The notes: generated by a model from the sequence alone, not told the origin. A DNA stretch of 64,000 nt from Rhizomys pruinosus (GCA_009823505.1 VZQC01008797.1:284558-348557), one strand, 5' to 3'. Counted from the first letter of the stretch, positions 1-11,369 are shown. Translations and numbers: made by a program.

Positions 1-749
1 AATTGGAGAGTGCTAGATCCAAGACTGCACAAAGATTGCACAGCCAAGAATCAAACACAGAATCAGATTGGAGACATGGTAACTTAGTCAACAGAATTGT
101 TTATGTTATCTGCAGTGTGAAGAAGCCTGAATATCTGGTCAAAAAAACCTTGTTTATAATTTATGTGTATATGCAAGTTGCTGTATTTGATATATACTAT
201 AAGAAAGATATGTGAATATGCATCTGTATATGTGGACAAGCATGCTCGTATGTCATTTATTATATTAACACCCCTATGGTATAATTTCAAAATTCATTAT
301 TCTTTTACTGTCTTTGGATCCCTTTAAAAAATACTGCACTATCGGAAAATTTCTTTTGTTTTCCTGGTATGTTACCTTAAATTTAGTAAGATAACTTAAT
401 ATATGAATAAATTTATGTCTTGCAGCAGCTACGAACACCACCCATTAGAGCAATAAAAATGTATTGCCCTTAGGGAAAAAAAAAATCCTGTAGCCAGTGG
501 AAAAATGTGGGGCCATATTAGAACACTGTAAGGTCTGAAGCCTGATGTGGCTACTAGAAATCCACAGGGCAGTGTTAAGAATAACAGGTTTGAGGTGAGA
601 TGTTTTCTTTAACAGATGCTTGCAAAAGTGTAAGCTATAAAGTGCAAACTAGAAAAAACAACCAAAGACATTCGTTTGTCCAAACACAACATGAAGTGAC
701 AGATAGATCACTTTGCCTGAAACAGAATTTCAAGAACAACATCAAATAC
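1..749. other. unassigned AT-rich intergenic DNA
   Basis: I see no coding signature and no SINE or L1 motif I can name. Open frames are short and carry no recognisable domain. The stretch ends at the target-site duplication of the B1 that follows. Confidence 0.6.
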
Positions 750-760
750 CAGCACAATAT

Positions 761-922
761 TTTTTTTTTTTTTTTTTTTTTTTTTCAAGACAGGGTCTCC
801 CTGTAGCCCCAGCTGTCCTGGAACTCACTCTGTAGACCAGGCTGGCTTTGAATTCACAAAGACCTACCTGCCTCTGCCTCCCAAGTGCTAGGATTAAAGG
901 CATGCACCACCACGCCCAGCTT
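761..922 (-). mobile_element. B1 SINE, antisense, with target-site duplication
   Basis: A T-run is followed by the reverse-complement B1 body (GACAGGGTCTCCCTGTAG, GTAGACCAGGCTGGC, GGATTAAAGGCATGCACC). The direct repeat CAGCACAATATTTT lies on both sides (about 750-763 and 923-936), so this is a clean L1-mediated insertion. B1 is a 7SL RNA-derived Pol III SINE. Confidence 0.95.
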
Positions 923-936
923 CAGCACAATATTTT

Positions 937-2004
937 CTATACCAAAAGTCTTTGTTACATACCAAATGAAATACAAATAAAAATAAAATCCCCCTGAGAA
1001 TTGACTGCTGGAGAATTTTAGCTATGCTAATGAAGTCATTTGATCACCTAATTATCTAAATGATAATTTTACTGCCATGTATCAGAATTCAAGATATCTT
1101 GATCTTGTCATAATAAAATATAATTGGAAGCTTGCGTGTGTGTGCATGTGTATAAGAGAGAGGTTAAAGTGATATTAAACCTAAATAATTCAAATGGTGA
1201 AAAATTGTAAGTAATTATTTATAATTATATATTCCAGGTTTTAGGATGTGGCAATAGTAAAAGTAATATTATTTCAAAGATGAAGCCAAGTTTTGAATAA
1301 TAGACTCTGGAAACTGAACTCTACTAGGTTAATAGTGGGAGTTGGGATACATAGAAAAATAGAATAAAGTATAAACAATTTCACTTCTGAATGCGAATCA
1401 ATATACAAAAACAAGAGTGATGAAGGAAGAATTTTGTGTAACAATGTGACCATCTGAGGCAGAAAGTGGTAATTATAAAGTAAGAGAATGCGCTTCAGAT
1501 TTCAATGTTATAAAAGAAATGAGTGACAAGAGCAAGATGGCTCAACAAGGAGCTAGAAGAACTCTGCCCTATAGACACGTTGCATTTGCAATATGAGGAT
1601 CAGACTATCTCTGTGAGAAGCCTAGAAACTACTTGAACAGATGTAGCCCCAGCCCATTTTAAAACCAAGAAAAGGGCTAGAGAAATGGCCAAGAATCCTC
1701 CAAACCTTCAGTGCCAGATGGGAACTGCTGAGACATCCAACTTGTGGACTGAGCTATTACTGGGTTTTCCACTTCTTCAGAGTATAGACTGCCATTGTTG
1801 GACTACCCAGACTGTATCATGGAGGCCAGTACAGGAAGATCAAGACAGGATTCAATGCTTACTGGACCTCATTTGGTGACCATGGGAAGGGAAAACCCCA
1901 GTGTGGAACACAAGGGAAGAAATGATGGTGGTTTGGGCTTGCCAATGAGGAGACTTCAAACATGACATCTTTCAGCCTAATTTAAAAAAAAATCATAAGC
2001 TGAA
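937..2004. other. unassigned intergenic DNA, possibly old repeat at 1540-1900
   Basis: AT-rich with short TG runs near 1128. The part around 1540-1900 has the texture of an old interspersed repeat (GCCATTGTTGGACTACCCAG), but I cannot name the family. No gene is supported. Confidence 0.4.
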
Positions 2005-2005
2005 N
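2005..2005. other. single-N assembly join
   Basis: An ambiguous base sits directly before a B2 fragment that lacks its A-rich tail. This fits a closed gap or a collapsed stretch rather than a biological boundary. Confidence 0.7.
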
Positions 2006-2125
2006 GCTCCGGAACTAGAGTTTTACAGGTGGTTGTTACCTACCGTGTGGGTGCTGGGAATCAAACCCAGGTCCTCTGCCAGAGCAGCCAGTGCTCTATA
2101 CCACTGAGCCATCTCTCCACCCCTC
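2006..2125 (-). mobile_element. B2 SINE head, antisense, truncated at the N
   Basis: Reverse-complement B2 with GTGTGGGTGCTGGGAATC, CAAACCCAGGTCCTCTG and the head CTGAGCCATCTCTCCA. Only the tRNA-related portion is present; the tail end is missing at the unresolved base. Confidence 0.85.
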
Positions 2126-2880
2126 TCCCTCCTCCTTTTCTTCCTTTATCTCTTCACCAACTATTTCCTGAACAAATACTCTCATGGGTCCATATATAAC
2201 GGTGCTGAAAACAAACACACACATGCTCACACACATAAAATAAGTAAAAATGGAATTTAAAAACAAATATAATAGATAATGGACAAATAAACTGGATAAT
2301 GAAAGATGAGGGCAAGTGCTAGAAAATACATAAACAGTGAGGAGTGAGCAGGGGCCTTGGGTAGGGGGGGTCTCTGGAAGCATGTGCTGACAGCGTGCTC
2401 AGAGCCACAAGAACATTTCAGAGAGAAGGCACAGCACTCAGAAAGGAGCAGAGATGGAACAGGCCTCAAGGAGCAGAGGGAGCAAAGATCTAGAACATGG
2501 AACTGGAATGATGTAACTTCTATGTGTTGAAGACCTTTCCGGTTCCCAGGCTGAGGCTGGGCTGCAGGGCACGGACACAGGGAGACCAGGGAAGTCAATG
2601 AGATGCTCCTGGCAAGGGAAGTCCCAGGAAGTGCGGATGACAGATCGGGCTGCTGGCGAGCAGAGGTAGAGAGCAGTGAGTGTGTTCAAGAGACCTGTGA
2701 GGAAAAGGGCCAACAGCACTTGTTTGAAAGAATGGCATGAAACGGCAGGTGGGCTTTGCTCTTGTCCAGCACCCACTGCCTGGTGACCTCAGGACAGCCT
2801 GAGATACAGAGTGGGGTGAAGTCTGGCTCCTGCTTCCAATGAAGCAACCAACTAGTGGAAACAATAGGAGAAGGTTTCAG
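2126..2880. other. unassigned intergenic DNA
   Basis: No interspersed repeat is recognised. Several overlapping antisense frames of 90-113 codons are open here, but they overlap one another in different frames and show no domain, so I do not call them genes. Confidence 0.5.
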
Positions 2881-2881
2881 G

Positions 2882-3003
2882 GCCGGGGGTAGTGGTGCAC
2901 AGCTTCAGTCCTAGAACTTGGGAGATCTGTGAGTTTAAGGCCAGTGATCTACATAGTAAGTTCCAGGCCAGCCAGAGCTACATAGTGAGGCCCTGTCTCC
3001 AAA
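2882..3003 (+). mobile_element. B1 SINE, sense, diverged
   Basis: GGTAGTGGTGCACAGC at the 5' side and CCCTGTCTCCAAAA at the 3' side flank a shortened B1 body. A gap in the AGGCAGAGGCAG region and many substitutions indicate an older copy. Confidence 0.8.
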
Positions 3004-3027
3004 ATTAATCAGTTAACTAAAAAGATC

Positions 3028-3220
3028 TTAATTTTTTTAACTTTATTTTGTTTGTGCACCCGTGTCGTGCAATGCTACAGAGGTCAGAAGAGGGCGTCGG
3101 ATTCCCATGGAACTGGAGTCAAAGACAATTCTCAGCCGCCATGTGGGTGCTGGGGATCGAACCCGGGACCTCTGCAAGAGCAGTCGGTGCTCTTAACCAC
3201 TAGGCCATCTCTCCAGCCCC
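3028..3220 (-). mobile_element. B2 SINE, antisense
   Basis: Starts with the inverted tail (TTTGTGCACCCGTGTCGTGC), passes the CCATGTGGGTGCTGGGGATC block and ends with GCCATCTCTCCAGCCCC. The B box is readable as GGATCGAACCC on the reverse strand. Confidence 0.95.
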
Positions 3221-3442
3221 TAAAAAGGTTTTAATAGGCTGCACTTGCTCAGGACTAATATGGGTCATAGATGATCAGCAAACAGAAGAGGAGGGGCATG
3301 AACACCAATCACATCTGACCAGGGAAATTACCATTCTGCCCTCACCTGGCTCTGGAGAAGCAAAAGAAAACAGGTGAGCATTCGGGGGCGGGGGGGGGCA
3401 CTGAGAACTCACAGCCTGTCCCCTCTGTGACCTGATCCCCCA

Positions 3443-3808
3443 GGCCCCAGACTGACTGGTGGTTTGAATAAAAATGTCCCTCATAGGCTTCAAGTATTCA
3501 GACGTTTTGTCCCCAGTTGGTGGCGCTGTTTTAGGAGGTCTTAGAAGGTATGGCCTTGCTGGAGGAAGTACGTTACTGAGGGGCAGGCTTAGTGAGTTCA
3601 AAAAGCTTTGCAGGCTCCAGTTGCTCTCTTTCTCTGTTTTCCTGTGCTCACTAGAAGATGTGAACCTCAGCTTTCTGCTCCAGCCCCCCACCACAATGGA
3701 CTCTAATTCCCTGGAACCATCAATTGTAAGCTCAAATAAACTCTTCCTTTTATAAGTTCCCTTGGTCATGGTGGTTTTATCACAGCAACAGAAAAGTGAC
3801 TAATACAC
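3443..3808 (+). mobile_element. rodent interspersed repeat, 'GTTTGAAT' type
   Basis: Begins GGTGGTTTGAATAAAAATG and ends CATGGTGGTTTTATCACAGC, with GGCCTTGCTGGAGGAAG inside. The same arrangement recurs at 9.8, 24.8 and 25.6 kb in this window, so it is a dispersed family. It resembles the medium-reiterated rodent repeats usually listed as unclassified or non-autonomous; I cannot name the entry. Confidence 0.65.
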
Positions 3809-3962
3809 TCCCCAAGTTGGTATTGGTCAGAGTGTTTTGTCACAGCAATTGAAAGCAAACTAGAACATGGCCCATTCAAACAAAGATAAGAAAACTTCAC
3901 AAACTGAAACATCACAGAAGTCTAAGCTGTATGAGAAATAATTGTTAAAAATTATCCTGAAG

Positions 3963-4172
3963 AGGCTGGAGAGATGGCCTAGCCATTAAAAGCGCCGACT
4001 GCTCTTGCGGAGGACCCGGGTTCAATCCCCAGCACCTACATGGCAGCTGAGAACCATCTTTAACTCCAGTTCCAGGGGAATCTGATGCCCTCTTCTGACC
4101 TCTGAGGCATTGCACTACACAGGTACACAAACCTACATGCAGACAGTACACTCATACACATACAATAATAAA
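3963..4172 (+). mobile_element. B2 SINE, sense
   Basis: Head GAGGCTGGAGAGATGGCC with Pol III A- and B-box related sequence (GGGTTCAATCCCC), tail ACATGCAGACAGTACACTC and AATAAATAAAAATT. It directly abuts a B1 in the same orientation. Confidence 0.95.
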
Positions 4173-4180
4173 TAAAAATT

Positions 4181-4322
4181 TACCCAGGCATGGTGGCACA
4201 CACCTTTAATCCTAGCACTTGGGAGGCAGAGGCAGGTGGGTCTTTGTGAGTTCAAGGCCAGCCTGGTCTACAGAGTGAGTTCCAGGACAGCTGGGGCTAC
4301 AGGGAGACCCTGTCTCGAAATG
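4181..4322 (+). mobile_element. B1 SINE, sense
   Basis: Complete B1 from CAGGCATGGTGGCACACACC to GAGACCCTGTCTCGAAA, placed at the A-rich tail of the upstream B2. This fits insertion of B1 into a B2 tail. Confidence 0.95.
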
Positions 4323-4329
4323 ACCCACC

Positions 4330-4684
4330 CCCCAAAAAATTATCCTGAAGATGCTTAGTCAGCCAAGAGACACTCAATGAGCTAATGGACACCATGGAGA
4401 AGAAAACTAAAGGAAGCTGGGAAAATTATGCATGGACAAAATTATCTGCCAATGAAGATACAGAAATATGAATAAAACCAATGAAAGTTCAGGGTGAAAA
4501 CACAATAACTTAACTGAAATGTTCATTAGTGGGGGTCAACAGGAGCCATCACAATACAAAAGGAGTGAACTGAAAGAGCATTTCAAATCCCCAAATCAGA
4601 GGAGAAAAATAAAAAAGAAGACATTATCAACCATATCAGTAAAAATGAATACTATGAGAATATTAGAAAGAAATGGGGTGGGGA
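4330..4684. other. unassigned intergenic DNA
   Basis: A-rich sequence between SINEs without a feature I can support. Confidence 0.5.
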
Positions 4685-4686
4685 GG

Positions 4687-4915
4687 GAGCTGGAAAGATG
4701 GCTCAGTAGTTAAGAGTACTGGCTAGTCTTGCAGAGGACCCAGGTTCAATTCCCAGCACCCATATGGTGCTAACAATCATCTGTAACTCCAATTCCTGTG
4801 GATCCCATGCTCTCTTTCAGCCTCTAAGGGCATTGCACAACACGGTTGCACTTGCACACATGCAGGCAATAAAATAAAATAAAATATAAAATAAATAAAA
4901 AATATTTTTAAAAAT
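4687..4915 (+). mobile_element. B2 SINE, sense
   Basis: Head GAGCTGGAAAGATGGCTCAG, B box GGTTCAATTCCC, and an A-rich tail made of AAAAT/AAAT units. Divergence is moderate. Confidence 0.93.
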
Positions 4916-4934
4916 AAAAAAGAAATGTGTGGGG

Positions 4935-4952
4935 AGGAGAGGTAGAGGGAGG

Positions 4953-4997
<45 letters not shown>
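4935..4997 (+). repeat. (GA)n microsatellite
   Basis: An almost pure GA tract of about 40 bp preceded by GGGA units, just after a B2 tail. It creates open RERER/LSLSL frames that are not genes. Confidence 0.95.
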
Positions 4998-4998
<1 letters not shown>

Positions 4999-5085
4999 AG
5001 AGAAACAGAAACAGACCAAATCTGTGAAATAAAAAAAAAAAAGACATACAGATTCTTCCAGAACTTAAATGAATTTCAACTGGAG

Positions 5086-5570
5086 TGTATTAGTCAGGGT
5101 TCTCTAAAGAAACAGAAGCAACAGGATGAATATATACAGCTATATACAATTTATTGATTTGCTCACGTGACAGAGTTCAAAAATTCCAACAGTAGCTGCA
5201 CCACACTGGAAAGGCCGAAACGAGAATCCAGGGAACTGCTCAGTCTGCAAGGCTGGATGTCTCAGTAGTCCCAATCCAGTGCTGAAGGTCCAAATGGGTT
5301 CCAGGAGATCTGCCGGTCTCAGTACACGCTGGGATCCGAAAGGTTGATCACAGCAACAAGACAAACTCACCAGATGAGAGAGGCAAGCCGCAGGAGAAAA
5401 AAAGGGACCAGCTCCTTCTGCCCTGGCCCTTTATACTGCCTGCCGGCAGAAGGTAACGCCCACATTTGGGGTGGGCCATCCGGGTTGAGGCGGTCCAATC
5501 AGAAGACCCTTTTTCTCTTATTTGTCCCTTAGTCCAGTCAAGTTGACACCCAGAATTAACCATCACATGG
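5086..5570 (+). mobile_element. rodent interspersed repeat, 'TTAGTCAGGGTTCTC' type
   Basis: Starts GTATTAGTCAGGGTTCTC and ends AAGTTGACACCCAGAATTAACC, typical of long dispersed rodent repeats of probable LTR or DNA-element origin. TTTATACTGCC at 5431 resembles a TATA element. The family name is not certain. Confidence 0.6.
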
Positions 5571-5967
5571 AGCAAACCTGAAGAGTACACACTGAAATAC
5601 TGTCATAAAACTGTCTGAAGTCCAGACACAAGGAGATCTTAAGAGAACCAAAACAAATTAGTCAGGATGGCAGAGTGCTCTAAGTACCAATACAAAACAG
5701 ATTATGGACAAGGAAAGCTCCACAAAATGATAGTAACATACTCAGCAGAAAAATTTCAGATCAGATGGAGTAAGGTGATTTGCATGTTGCTTGAGCATGT
5801 CCCCCAGAATTGGTATGTTGGAAGCTTCATCTGCAGTTCATACTTGAGTGGTAGGATGGTTATTAAACAGTAGTGCCTTTAGGGTGGGAGGTCTTGCTGG
5901 CTCTTCTCGTGGCTGTAAAAAAGGTTCTCTGGTGAACTTTCATAGAAAATGACAAGCAGTAACTCAT

Positions 5968-6165
5968 GTGCTTCTCCATTGCTATGACAAAACACCCTAA
6001 CCAATACCAACTTGGGGAGAAAAGGGTTTATTCCCAGGTCACAGTTCATTACTTAGGGAGTCCAAGGTAGGAACTCAGGGCAGAACCTGGAGGCAGGAGC
6101 TGAAACACTGGCCATGGAGGAATGCTACTTACTGGCTTGCTCCCCTAGCCCATGATCAACCTGCT
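5968..6165 (+). mobile_element. rodent interspersed repeat, 'TTGCTGTGACAAAACAC' type (partial)
   Basis: CCATTGCTATGACAAAACAC, then AACTTGGGGAGAAAAGGG, then CCTGGAGGCAGGAGCTGA. Related copies occur at 6.83, 7.49, 18.7 (antisense), 40.6, 42.1 and 63.66 kb. Confidence 0.65.
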
Positions 6166-6302
6166 TTTTTATGCATATATATATATGCCTATTTTAGAAA
6201 AATACAAATTGGAGGCAACAACAAAAGGGCTGGGTTAAAGAACTGACTAAAACAGTAACCTCTCCCCCAAACAGTAAACCTCTACAAAGAAAAACTTCTA
6301 AA

Positions 6303-6440
6303 AGACCGAGATCGTGTAGTAGCACATGACTTTAATCCAGTATTCAGGAGGCAGAGGCAGGCTAATCTCTGTAAATTCAAGGCCAGCCATGGTATACATA
6401 GTGAGTTCCAGGCCAGCTGGAGCTACAGGCATGCAAAACC
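6303..6440 (+). mobile_element. B1 SINE, sense, diverged, 3' part fused to other sequence
   Basis: GACTTTAATCCAGTATTCAG, AGGCAGAGGCAGGC and GTGAGTTCCAGGCCAGCTGG are B1 segments. After GGAGCTACAGG the element runs into the non-B1 sequence that forms the 666-bp duplicate. Confidence 0.75.
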
Positions 6441-7077
6441 ATGCCTGGCTACTTACAGCTGATTTTTCAGCCCCAGCTAACCAACACAGCATCAATTGTC
6501 CCAGTACAACAAAGATTTCACTTCGGGTTCTGATCTCTTGTTACTTACAGCTGATTCTTCAGCCCCAGCTTACCAGAACCCACAGATTAAACAGTCCTGA
6601 TGATCTTTGCTTCCCTTTGAAACTAGAAACTTCACAAGCCAAGCCTTCATCTTCTACAACTCTTTCAGCAAAACTGTTCCAATTTCCACAGCCACAATCT
6701 TTAGGCATTCAATGATTTTTCTAGCCCAAAGTTCCAAATGCTTCCGCAATCCTTCCCCAAAACATCCAGGTCAGGTCTGTCACAGCAATAGCCCACTCTC
6801 TGGTACCAATTTCTGTTCTATTTTGTCTTCCATTGCTGTGACAAAACACTCTGACCAACACCAACTTGGAGAGGAAAGGGTTTATTTAGATCAAATCTCC
6901 TGAGTCACAGTTCATCACTCAGGGAGCCCAAGGCAGGAACTCAGGGCAGGAACCTGGAGGCAGGAGCTGAAGCACAGGCCATGGAGGAATGCTGCTTACT
7001 GGCTTGCTTCTCAACCTGCTTTTTTTATACAATACAAAACAACTAACCCAGTCCCTACATAATCCATCACATGCAGT
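6412..7077 (+). repeat. 666-bp direct repeat, copy 1
   Basis: This segment is repeated almost exactly at 7079-7744 with a constant 667-bp offset. I saw only about three substitutions by eye (6532, 6646 and 6894 relative to 7199, 7313 and 7561). It covers a B1 3' end, a repeat with CCTTTGAAACTAGAAACTTC, and a TTGCTGTGAC-type repeat. Confidence 0.95.
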
Positions 7078-7078
7078 N
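7078..7078. other. single-N assembly join between the two 666-bp copies
   Basis: The N lies exactly at the junction of the near-identical copies, as expected if two haplotype or overlapping contig ends were placed end to end rather than merged. Confidence 0.8.
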
Positions 7079-7744
7079 GCCAGCTGGAGCTACAGGCATG
7101 CAAAACCATGCCTGGCTACTTACAGCTGATTTTTCAGCCCCAGCTAACCAACACAGCATCAATTGTCCCAGTACAACAAAGATTTCACTTCGGGTTCTGG
7201 TCTCTTGTTACTTACAGCTGATTCTTCAGCCCCAGCTTACCAGAACCCACAGATTAAACAGTCCTGATGATCTTTGCTTCCCTTTGAAACTAGAAACTTC
7301 ACAAGCCAAGCCTCCATCTTCTACAACTCTTTCAGCAAAACTGTTCCAATTTCCACAGCCACAATCTTTAGGCATTCAATGATTTTTCTAGCCCAAAGTT
7401 CCAAATGCTTCCGCAATCCTTCCCCAAAACATCCAGGTCAGGTCTGTCACAGCAATAGCCCACTCTCTGGTACCAATTTCTGTTCTATTTTGTCTTCCAT
7501 TGCTGTGACAAAACACTCTGACCAACACCAACTTGGAGAGGAAAGGGTTTATTTAGATCACATCTCCTGAGTCACAGTTCATCACTCAGGGAGCCCAAGG
7601 CAGGAACTCAGGGCAGGAACCTGGAGGCAGGAGCTGAAGCACAGGCCATGGAGGAATGCTGCTTACTGGCTTGCTTCTCAACCTGCTTTTTTTATACAAT
7701 ACAAAACAACTAACCCAGTCCCTACATAATCCATCACATGCAGT
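7079..7744 (+). repeat. 666-bp direct repeat, copy 2
   Basis: Same content as copy 1. It continues at its right end into AATTTGTCACC, whereas copy 1 stops at the N. Copy 2 is therefore the one joined to unique right-hand flank. Confidence 0.95.
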
Positions 7745-7767
7745 AATTTGTCACCTTTGCATACACC

Positions 7768-8001
7768 TCTTTTTTAAAATTTATTATTTCTTATGTGTAT
7801 GAGTGTACTGTCTGCATGTAGGTTTGTGCATCTGTGTCATGCAATGCTGCAATACTGCATAGGTCAGAAGAGGGTGTCAGATTCACTGGAACTGGAGTTA
7901 AAGATGGTTCTTAGCCTCCATGTGGGGGCTGGGAATTGAACCCGGGTCCTCTGCAAGAGTAGTAGGTGCTCTTAACCACTGAGCCACCTCTCCAGGCCCC
8001 T
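7768..8001 (-). mobile_element. B2 SINE, antisense, with target-site duplication
   Basis: Inverted tail TGTGTATGAGTGTACTGTCT and head CTGAGCCACCTCTCCAGG. CATACACCTCTT occurs on both sides (about 7758 and 8004), marking the insertion. Confidence 0.95.
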
Positions 8002-8014
8002 ACATACACCTCTT

Positions 8015-8775
8015 AAAATGAGCAATTCAAAAAGAAATTTAGAAAACAATCCCATTTACAATATCATGAAACAGACTAAGATACTTAGTAATAAACCCAA
8101 TGATAATTGTGAAAGACATATACCGCAAACCATAAAACATTGCTGGATGAAATTAAAACACATTGAGATCTCTGGTTAATGGGTTGGATGACTTAATCCT
8201 GTTGAGATGACCATAGTAATCTACAGATTCAAAGCAATCCCTATCAAAATCCTAGTAACATCTAATGCAGAAATAGAAAAACACCCTGAAATTTAAGTGG
8301 AACTTCAGGTAATTCCAAACATTGAAAACATACAAAGATAGAGAGCTCACGTTGCTTTATTTCAGAAGTTATCGGTAACCTATAGTAATCGAAATAAGGT
8401 AGTGTTGACATACAAACAGATCAAAAGAAAAGAATATACAACAGACAAAATGAATAAACTTTCATGGTTATGCTCAGTCATCTTGATACGAGTCCTAAGA
8501 CCACCCAGTAGGGAAAAACATGCTCTTCAATGAATAACGTAGGAAAACTGGATCTGCACATACCAAGAATGAAGTTGGAGTCTTATCATACATCACAAAA
8601 AATAGCTAAAAATGGATTGAAGTCCTAAACACAAAACCTAAAATTATAAATTCCTACAAGAAAATATATAGGAAAGTATTCCTGACATTCTACTTGACAA
8701 AGACTTGCTGGTTGTGATATCAAAAGCACTGGCAACAAATTAAAATGGGCAAATGCGACTACATGAACTTTAAAA
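8015..8775 (+). mobile_element. L1 ORF2 fragment, sense, degenerate
   Basis: Adenine-rich strand with ORF2-like blocks such as TCAAAGCAATCCCTATCAAA (8229-8248) and later AATGGGCAAATGCGACTACATG. Frames are broken throughout, so it encodes nothing. It is an old reverse-transcriptase remnant in sense orientation. Confidence 0.85.
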
Positions 8776-9060
8776 ATTCCTCAGGATTTTTTGACTTGGC
8801 TTTAGAGGTGTCTGTCAGTCCATCAGGATGGGAGGGCTTGGGGAAGGAAAACAGTTCCCATCGTGGCAGGCCATGAAGCAGAGAAGAAGGGGAGGGAATA
8901 CATGGAGGATCCAGAGTGATATAGTTCCCTAATGATATGGCATAATCCATCACTGGATTAATGTACTCATTATGTCAGAGCCCTCATGATCTAATGGTGT
9001 CTAGATGTGATGGCTGAAGTGACTCTAGTTTGTACACTTAAAGCTCATTCGTAGCTGAAG
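8776..9060. other. unassigned intergenic DNA
   Basis: Follows the L1 fragment. No family recognised; GGGAGGGCTTGGGGAAGG is purine-rich. Confidence 0.4.
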
Positions 9061-9064
9061 GCTG

Positions 9065-9625
9065 TTCTGCAGGTCATCAGAAACAGAAAGGTTGAACTGA
9101 GCCTTTGCCACTTCAGACCCCAGAATAGAATTTACATTGCCATGGCCAGAACAACCCCATTTTGGACAAGCCAGCCATCTTAAGAGGCCTCAGAAACTCA
9201 AAAGGAAGACCCTATACATAGCTCAAGGATGAATAAACCTGGACCCCACTTCTCCTTATCAGGGGCCTGTAGCTGGTCATTAACTCCAGGAAGAACTGAC
9301 CTCAGGGCCCCTTGACCTCTTTCAATTGTATGATTAACCCTTTTCCCAGGATTGTGTAACTGTCTTAGAAATTAACCAGACACTCTCTATGCTTCTATAA
9401 ACCTGCTTATTGCTACTCATATGGAGACCCTGCACATGGGAAAAATTCCACAAGTATGAGATAGCTATAGCCTCCACCTTTAAAAACTCAAGCTCTCACT
9501 TTCCCAGCTGCTGTAGTCTTCAGAATTGGCCGGTGAGACTGTCAGCTGTAGCTCTGCCTCACTAAACCTAATTCTATTCAAATCTTGGTCTGGTGGTCTT
9601 TCTCAGTGATCTCAGACTCCATAAC
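9065..9625 (+). mobile_element. probable solo LTR of an endogenous retrovirus
   Basis: The right end (CTCACTAAACCTAATTCTATT, then CTTGGTCTGGTGGTCTTTC and CAGACTCCATAACA) has the layout of a class I retroviral U5. CTTCTATAAACCTGC upstream could serve as a TATA-like element. No gag, pol or env frame adjoins it. Left end and family are not certain. Confidence 0.5.
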
Positions 9626-9637
9626 ATAGACATGTGT

Positions 9638-9639
<2 letters not shown>

Positions 9640-9674
<35 letters not shown>
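9640..9674 (+). repeat. (CA)n microsatellite
   Basis: Uninterrupted CA dinucleotides immediately after the probable LTR end. Confidence 0.95.
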
Positions 9675-9675
<1 letters not shown>

Positions 9676-9815
9676 GGGAGAAAGAGAGAGGTGCTTCTCT
9701 ATTATTCTAAGTGTTTCTTAATGCAAGCAAACTGCAGTCAAGGTTAAGTATCCTAATCCATAAAAATGGCCAACAAGCATATGAAAAGTTGCTCAATGTC
9801 ACTAACCATCTATAA

Positions 9816-10325
9816 TGGTTTGAATGAGAAGATCCCCACAGGCTCAAGAATTTGAACACTTGGTCAGTTGGTGGTAGTGTTTGGGAAGTATCATGAATAT
9901 ATGGCCTTGCTGGAGGAAGCATGGCACTGAGGGTAGGCTTTGAGAGTTCACAGCTCTCTCTCTCTCTCTCCCTGCTTTCTGTTCCATATGTCTCCACGGC
10001 CAAGTCTCCCCACTATGATGGACTCTTTATCCCTCTAGAACCAAAAGCCTTTGTCATGATAGTTTTTTATTTGTTTTTTTTTTATGTGTATGAATGTTAT
10101 ACCTGCATGTGTGTAAGTGCACCCGTGTTGTGCAATCCCAGCAGAGGTCAGAAGACAGTGTCAGATCCCCTGGAACTGGAGTTATACCTGGGTTGTTGGC
10201 CACCAGATAGGTGCTAGTATTCAAACCCATGTCTTCTGGAAGAATAGCCAGTGCTCTTAACTGCTGAGTCATCTCTCCAGCCCCTGGTCATGATGTTTAT
10301 CACAGTAACAGAACAGTAACCAGAG
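9816..10325 (+). mobile_element. 'GTTTGAAT' type repeat interrupted by a B2
   Basis: Left part from ATGGTTTGAATGAGAAG through GGCCTTGCTGGAGGAAGC to about 10063; right part ATGTTTATCACAGTAACAG from about 10285. The B2 at 10064-10284 splits it, so the repeat is the older element. Confidence 0.65.
10064..10284 (-). mobile_element. B2 SINE, antisense, inside an older repeat
   Basis: T-rich inverted tail, GTGCACCCGTGTTGTGC, and head GAGTCATCTCTCCAGCCCC. GTCATGAT flanks it on both sides as a target duplication. Confidence 0.93.
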
Positions 10326-10329
10326 CACC

Positions 10330-11365
10330 ATCATAAAGATTAAGACTAAAACCACAATGAGAAAAGACTCCTGGTTTTTACATGTGAGGAGCTTGAAGTT
10401 TCCAGCTCATCCTAACAACAAGTGTGAAATCGAATATGCTGAAAACCCAGAGCCCTTTCAGGTTATGTAAGAGAAGAGAGGACACAGGACAAAGAAGTGT
10501 CCCCACCACTGGAGAGACAGACGAGAGAGAACAGGAAGCAGCCCCCCACCCCACCCCCAAAAAAGCCGGGACAGAACCAGAAAACCTCAAGTGTGATTTG
10601 CAATGTGCCTGAGACTCAGTGTGGTTACCTCGGACAGTTACAAATGCCATCAAGAGCCAGTAGAAAACTAGCTCACAAAGATTTGTGAGTTTGGCCTCAA
10701 GGCCCTTGGCCACATTCTCATGGTAAACATCATAGAAAAATCCCCTGATGACCATAGTAGGGGAAAGGAAAACCTAATTTTTTGAAATATAACTGAGCCT
10801 CCTTCTCTTCTTAACAGAGGTGAACTGTCAGAAAAAAATAATAAATAAATAAATAAACCGAAACCTAAAAACCTGGAGTCTCATCACAGCCTAATTCACC
10901 TAGAGGACAGGAGATACACAACTCTAGTCAGCTCCAGCTTCCCACAGAAAAGAAGGACAAGGCCACTTTCAGCCCACCCTCCCCCTCTAGGTTGGGGACA
11001 AGGGATGTCCAACTTCATCTGCTCTAGCAACCATGTTCTTCACAGAGGCACCAGGTCACTAACACCCTGAGTCCTTATTATACTTCCCTGTCCCTGCCCC
11101 TCACCACCACAACACTAAAGGTCTAATACAGCAGTTCCTTTACCTGGTACTTCATGTCTAGTTATCCACAAAGAATACAAGGCATAGCAAAATGTGAAAC
11201 ATGCAGTTTAAAGAGATAGCACATCCATCAGAACCAGATATACAAGGGATTTGGAATCAAAACCACCATGACATGTCACCTCCTATCCATTGGAAGACTA
11301 CTTCAAGCAAGCAACTCCCCACTGGGAGAATGAAGGGAATGTCAAGTGTAGATTAAAATTGGGAG
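10330..11365. other. unassigned intergenic DNA
   Basis: No recognised repeat except a short AAAT run near 10845. Overlapping 60-125 codon frames on both strands lack domains. Confidence 0.5.
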
Positions 11366-11369
11366 AAGT

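Noticed and set aside
761..922. 7SL RNA gene
   Set aside because: B1 is only the shortened 7SL-derived SINE, here with a poly(A) end and target duplication.
3474..3755. A 93-codon plus-strand gene
   Set aside because: It lies entirely within a dispersed rodent repeat that recurs several times in the window.
9065..9625. A full endogenous retrovirus
   Set aside because: Only LTR-like sequence is present. There is no gag, pol or env frame, no primer-binding site and no second LTR nearby.
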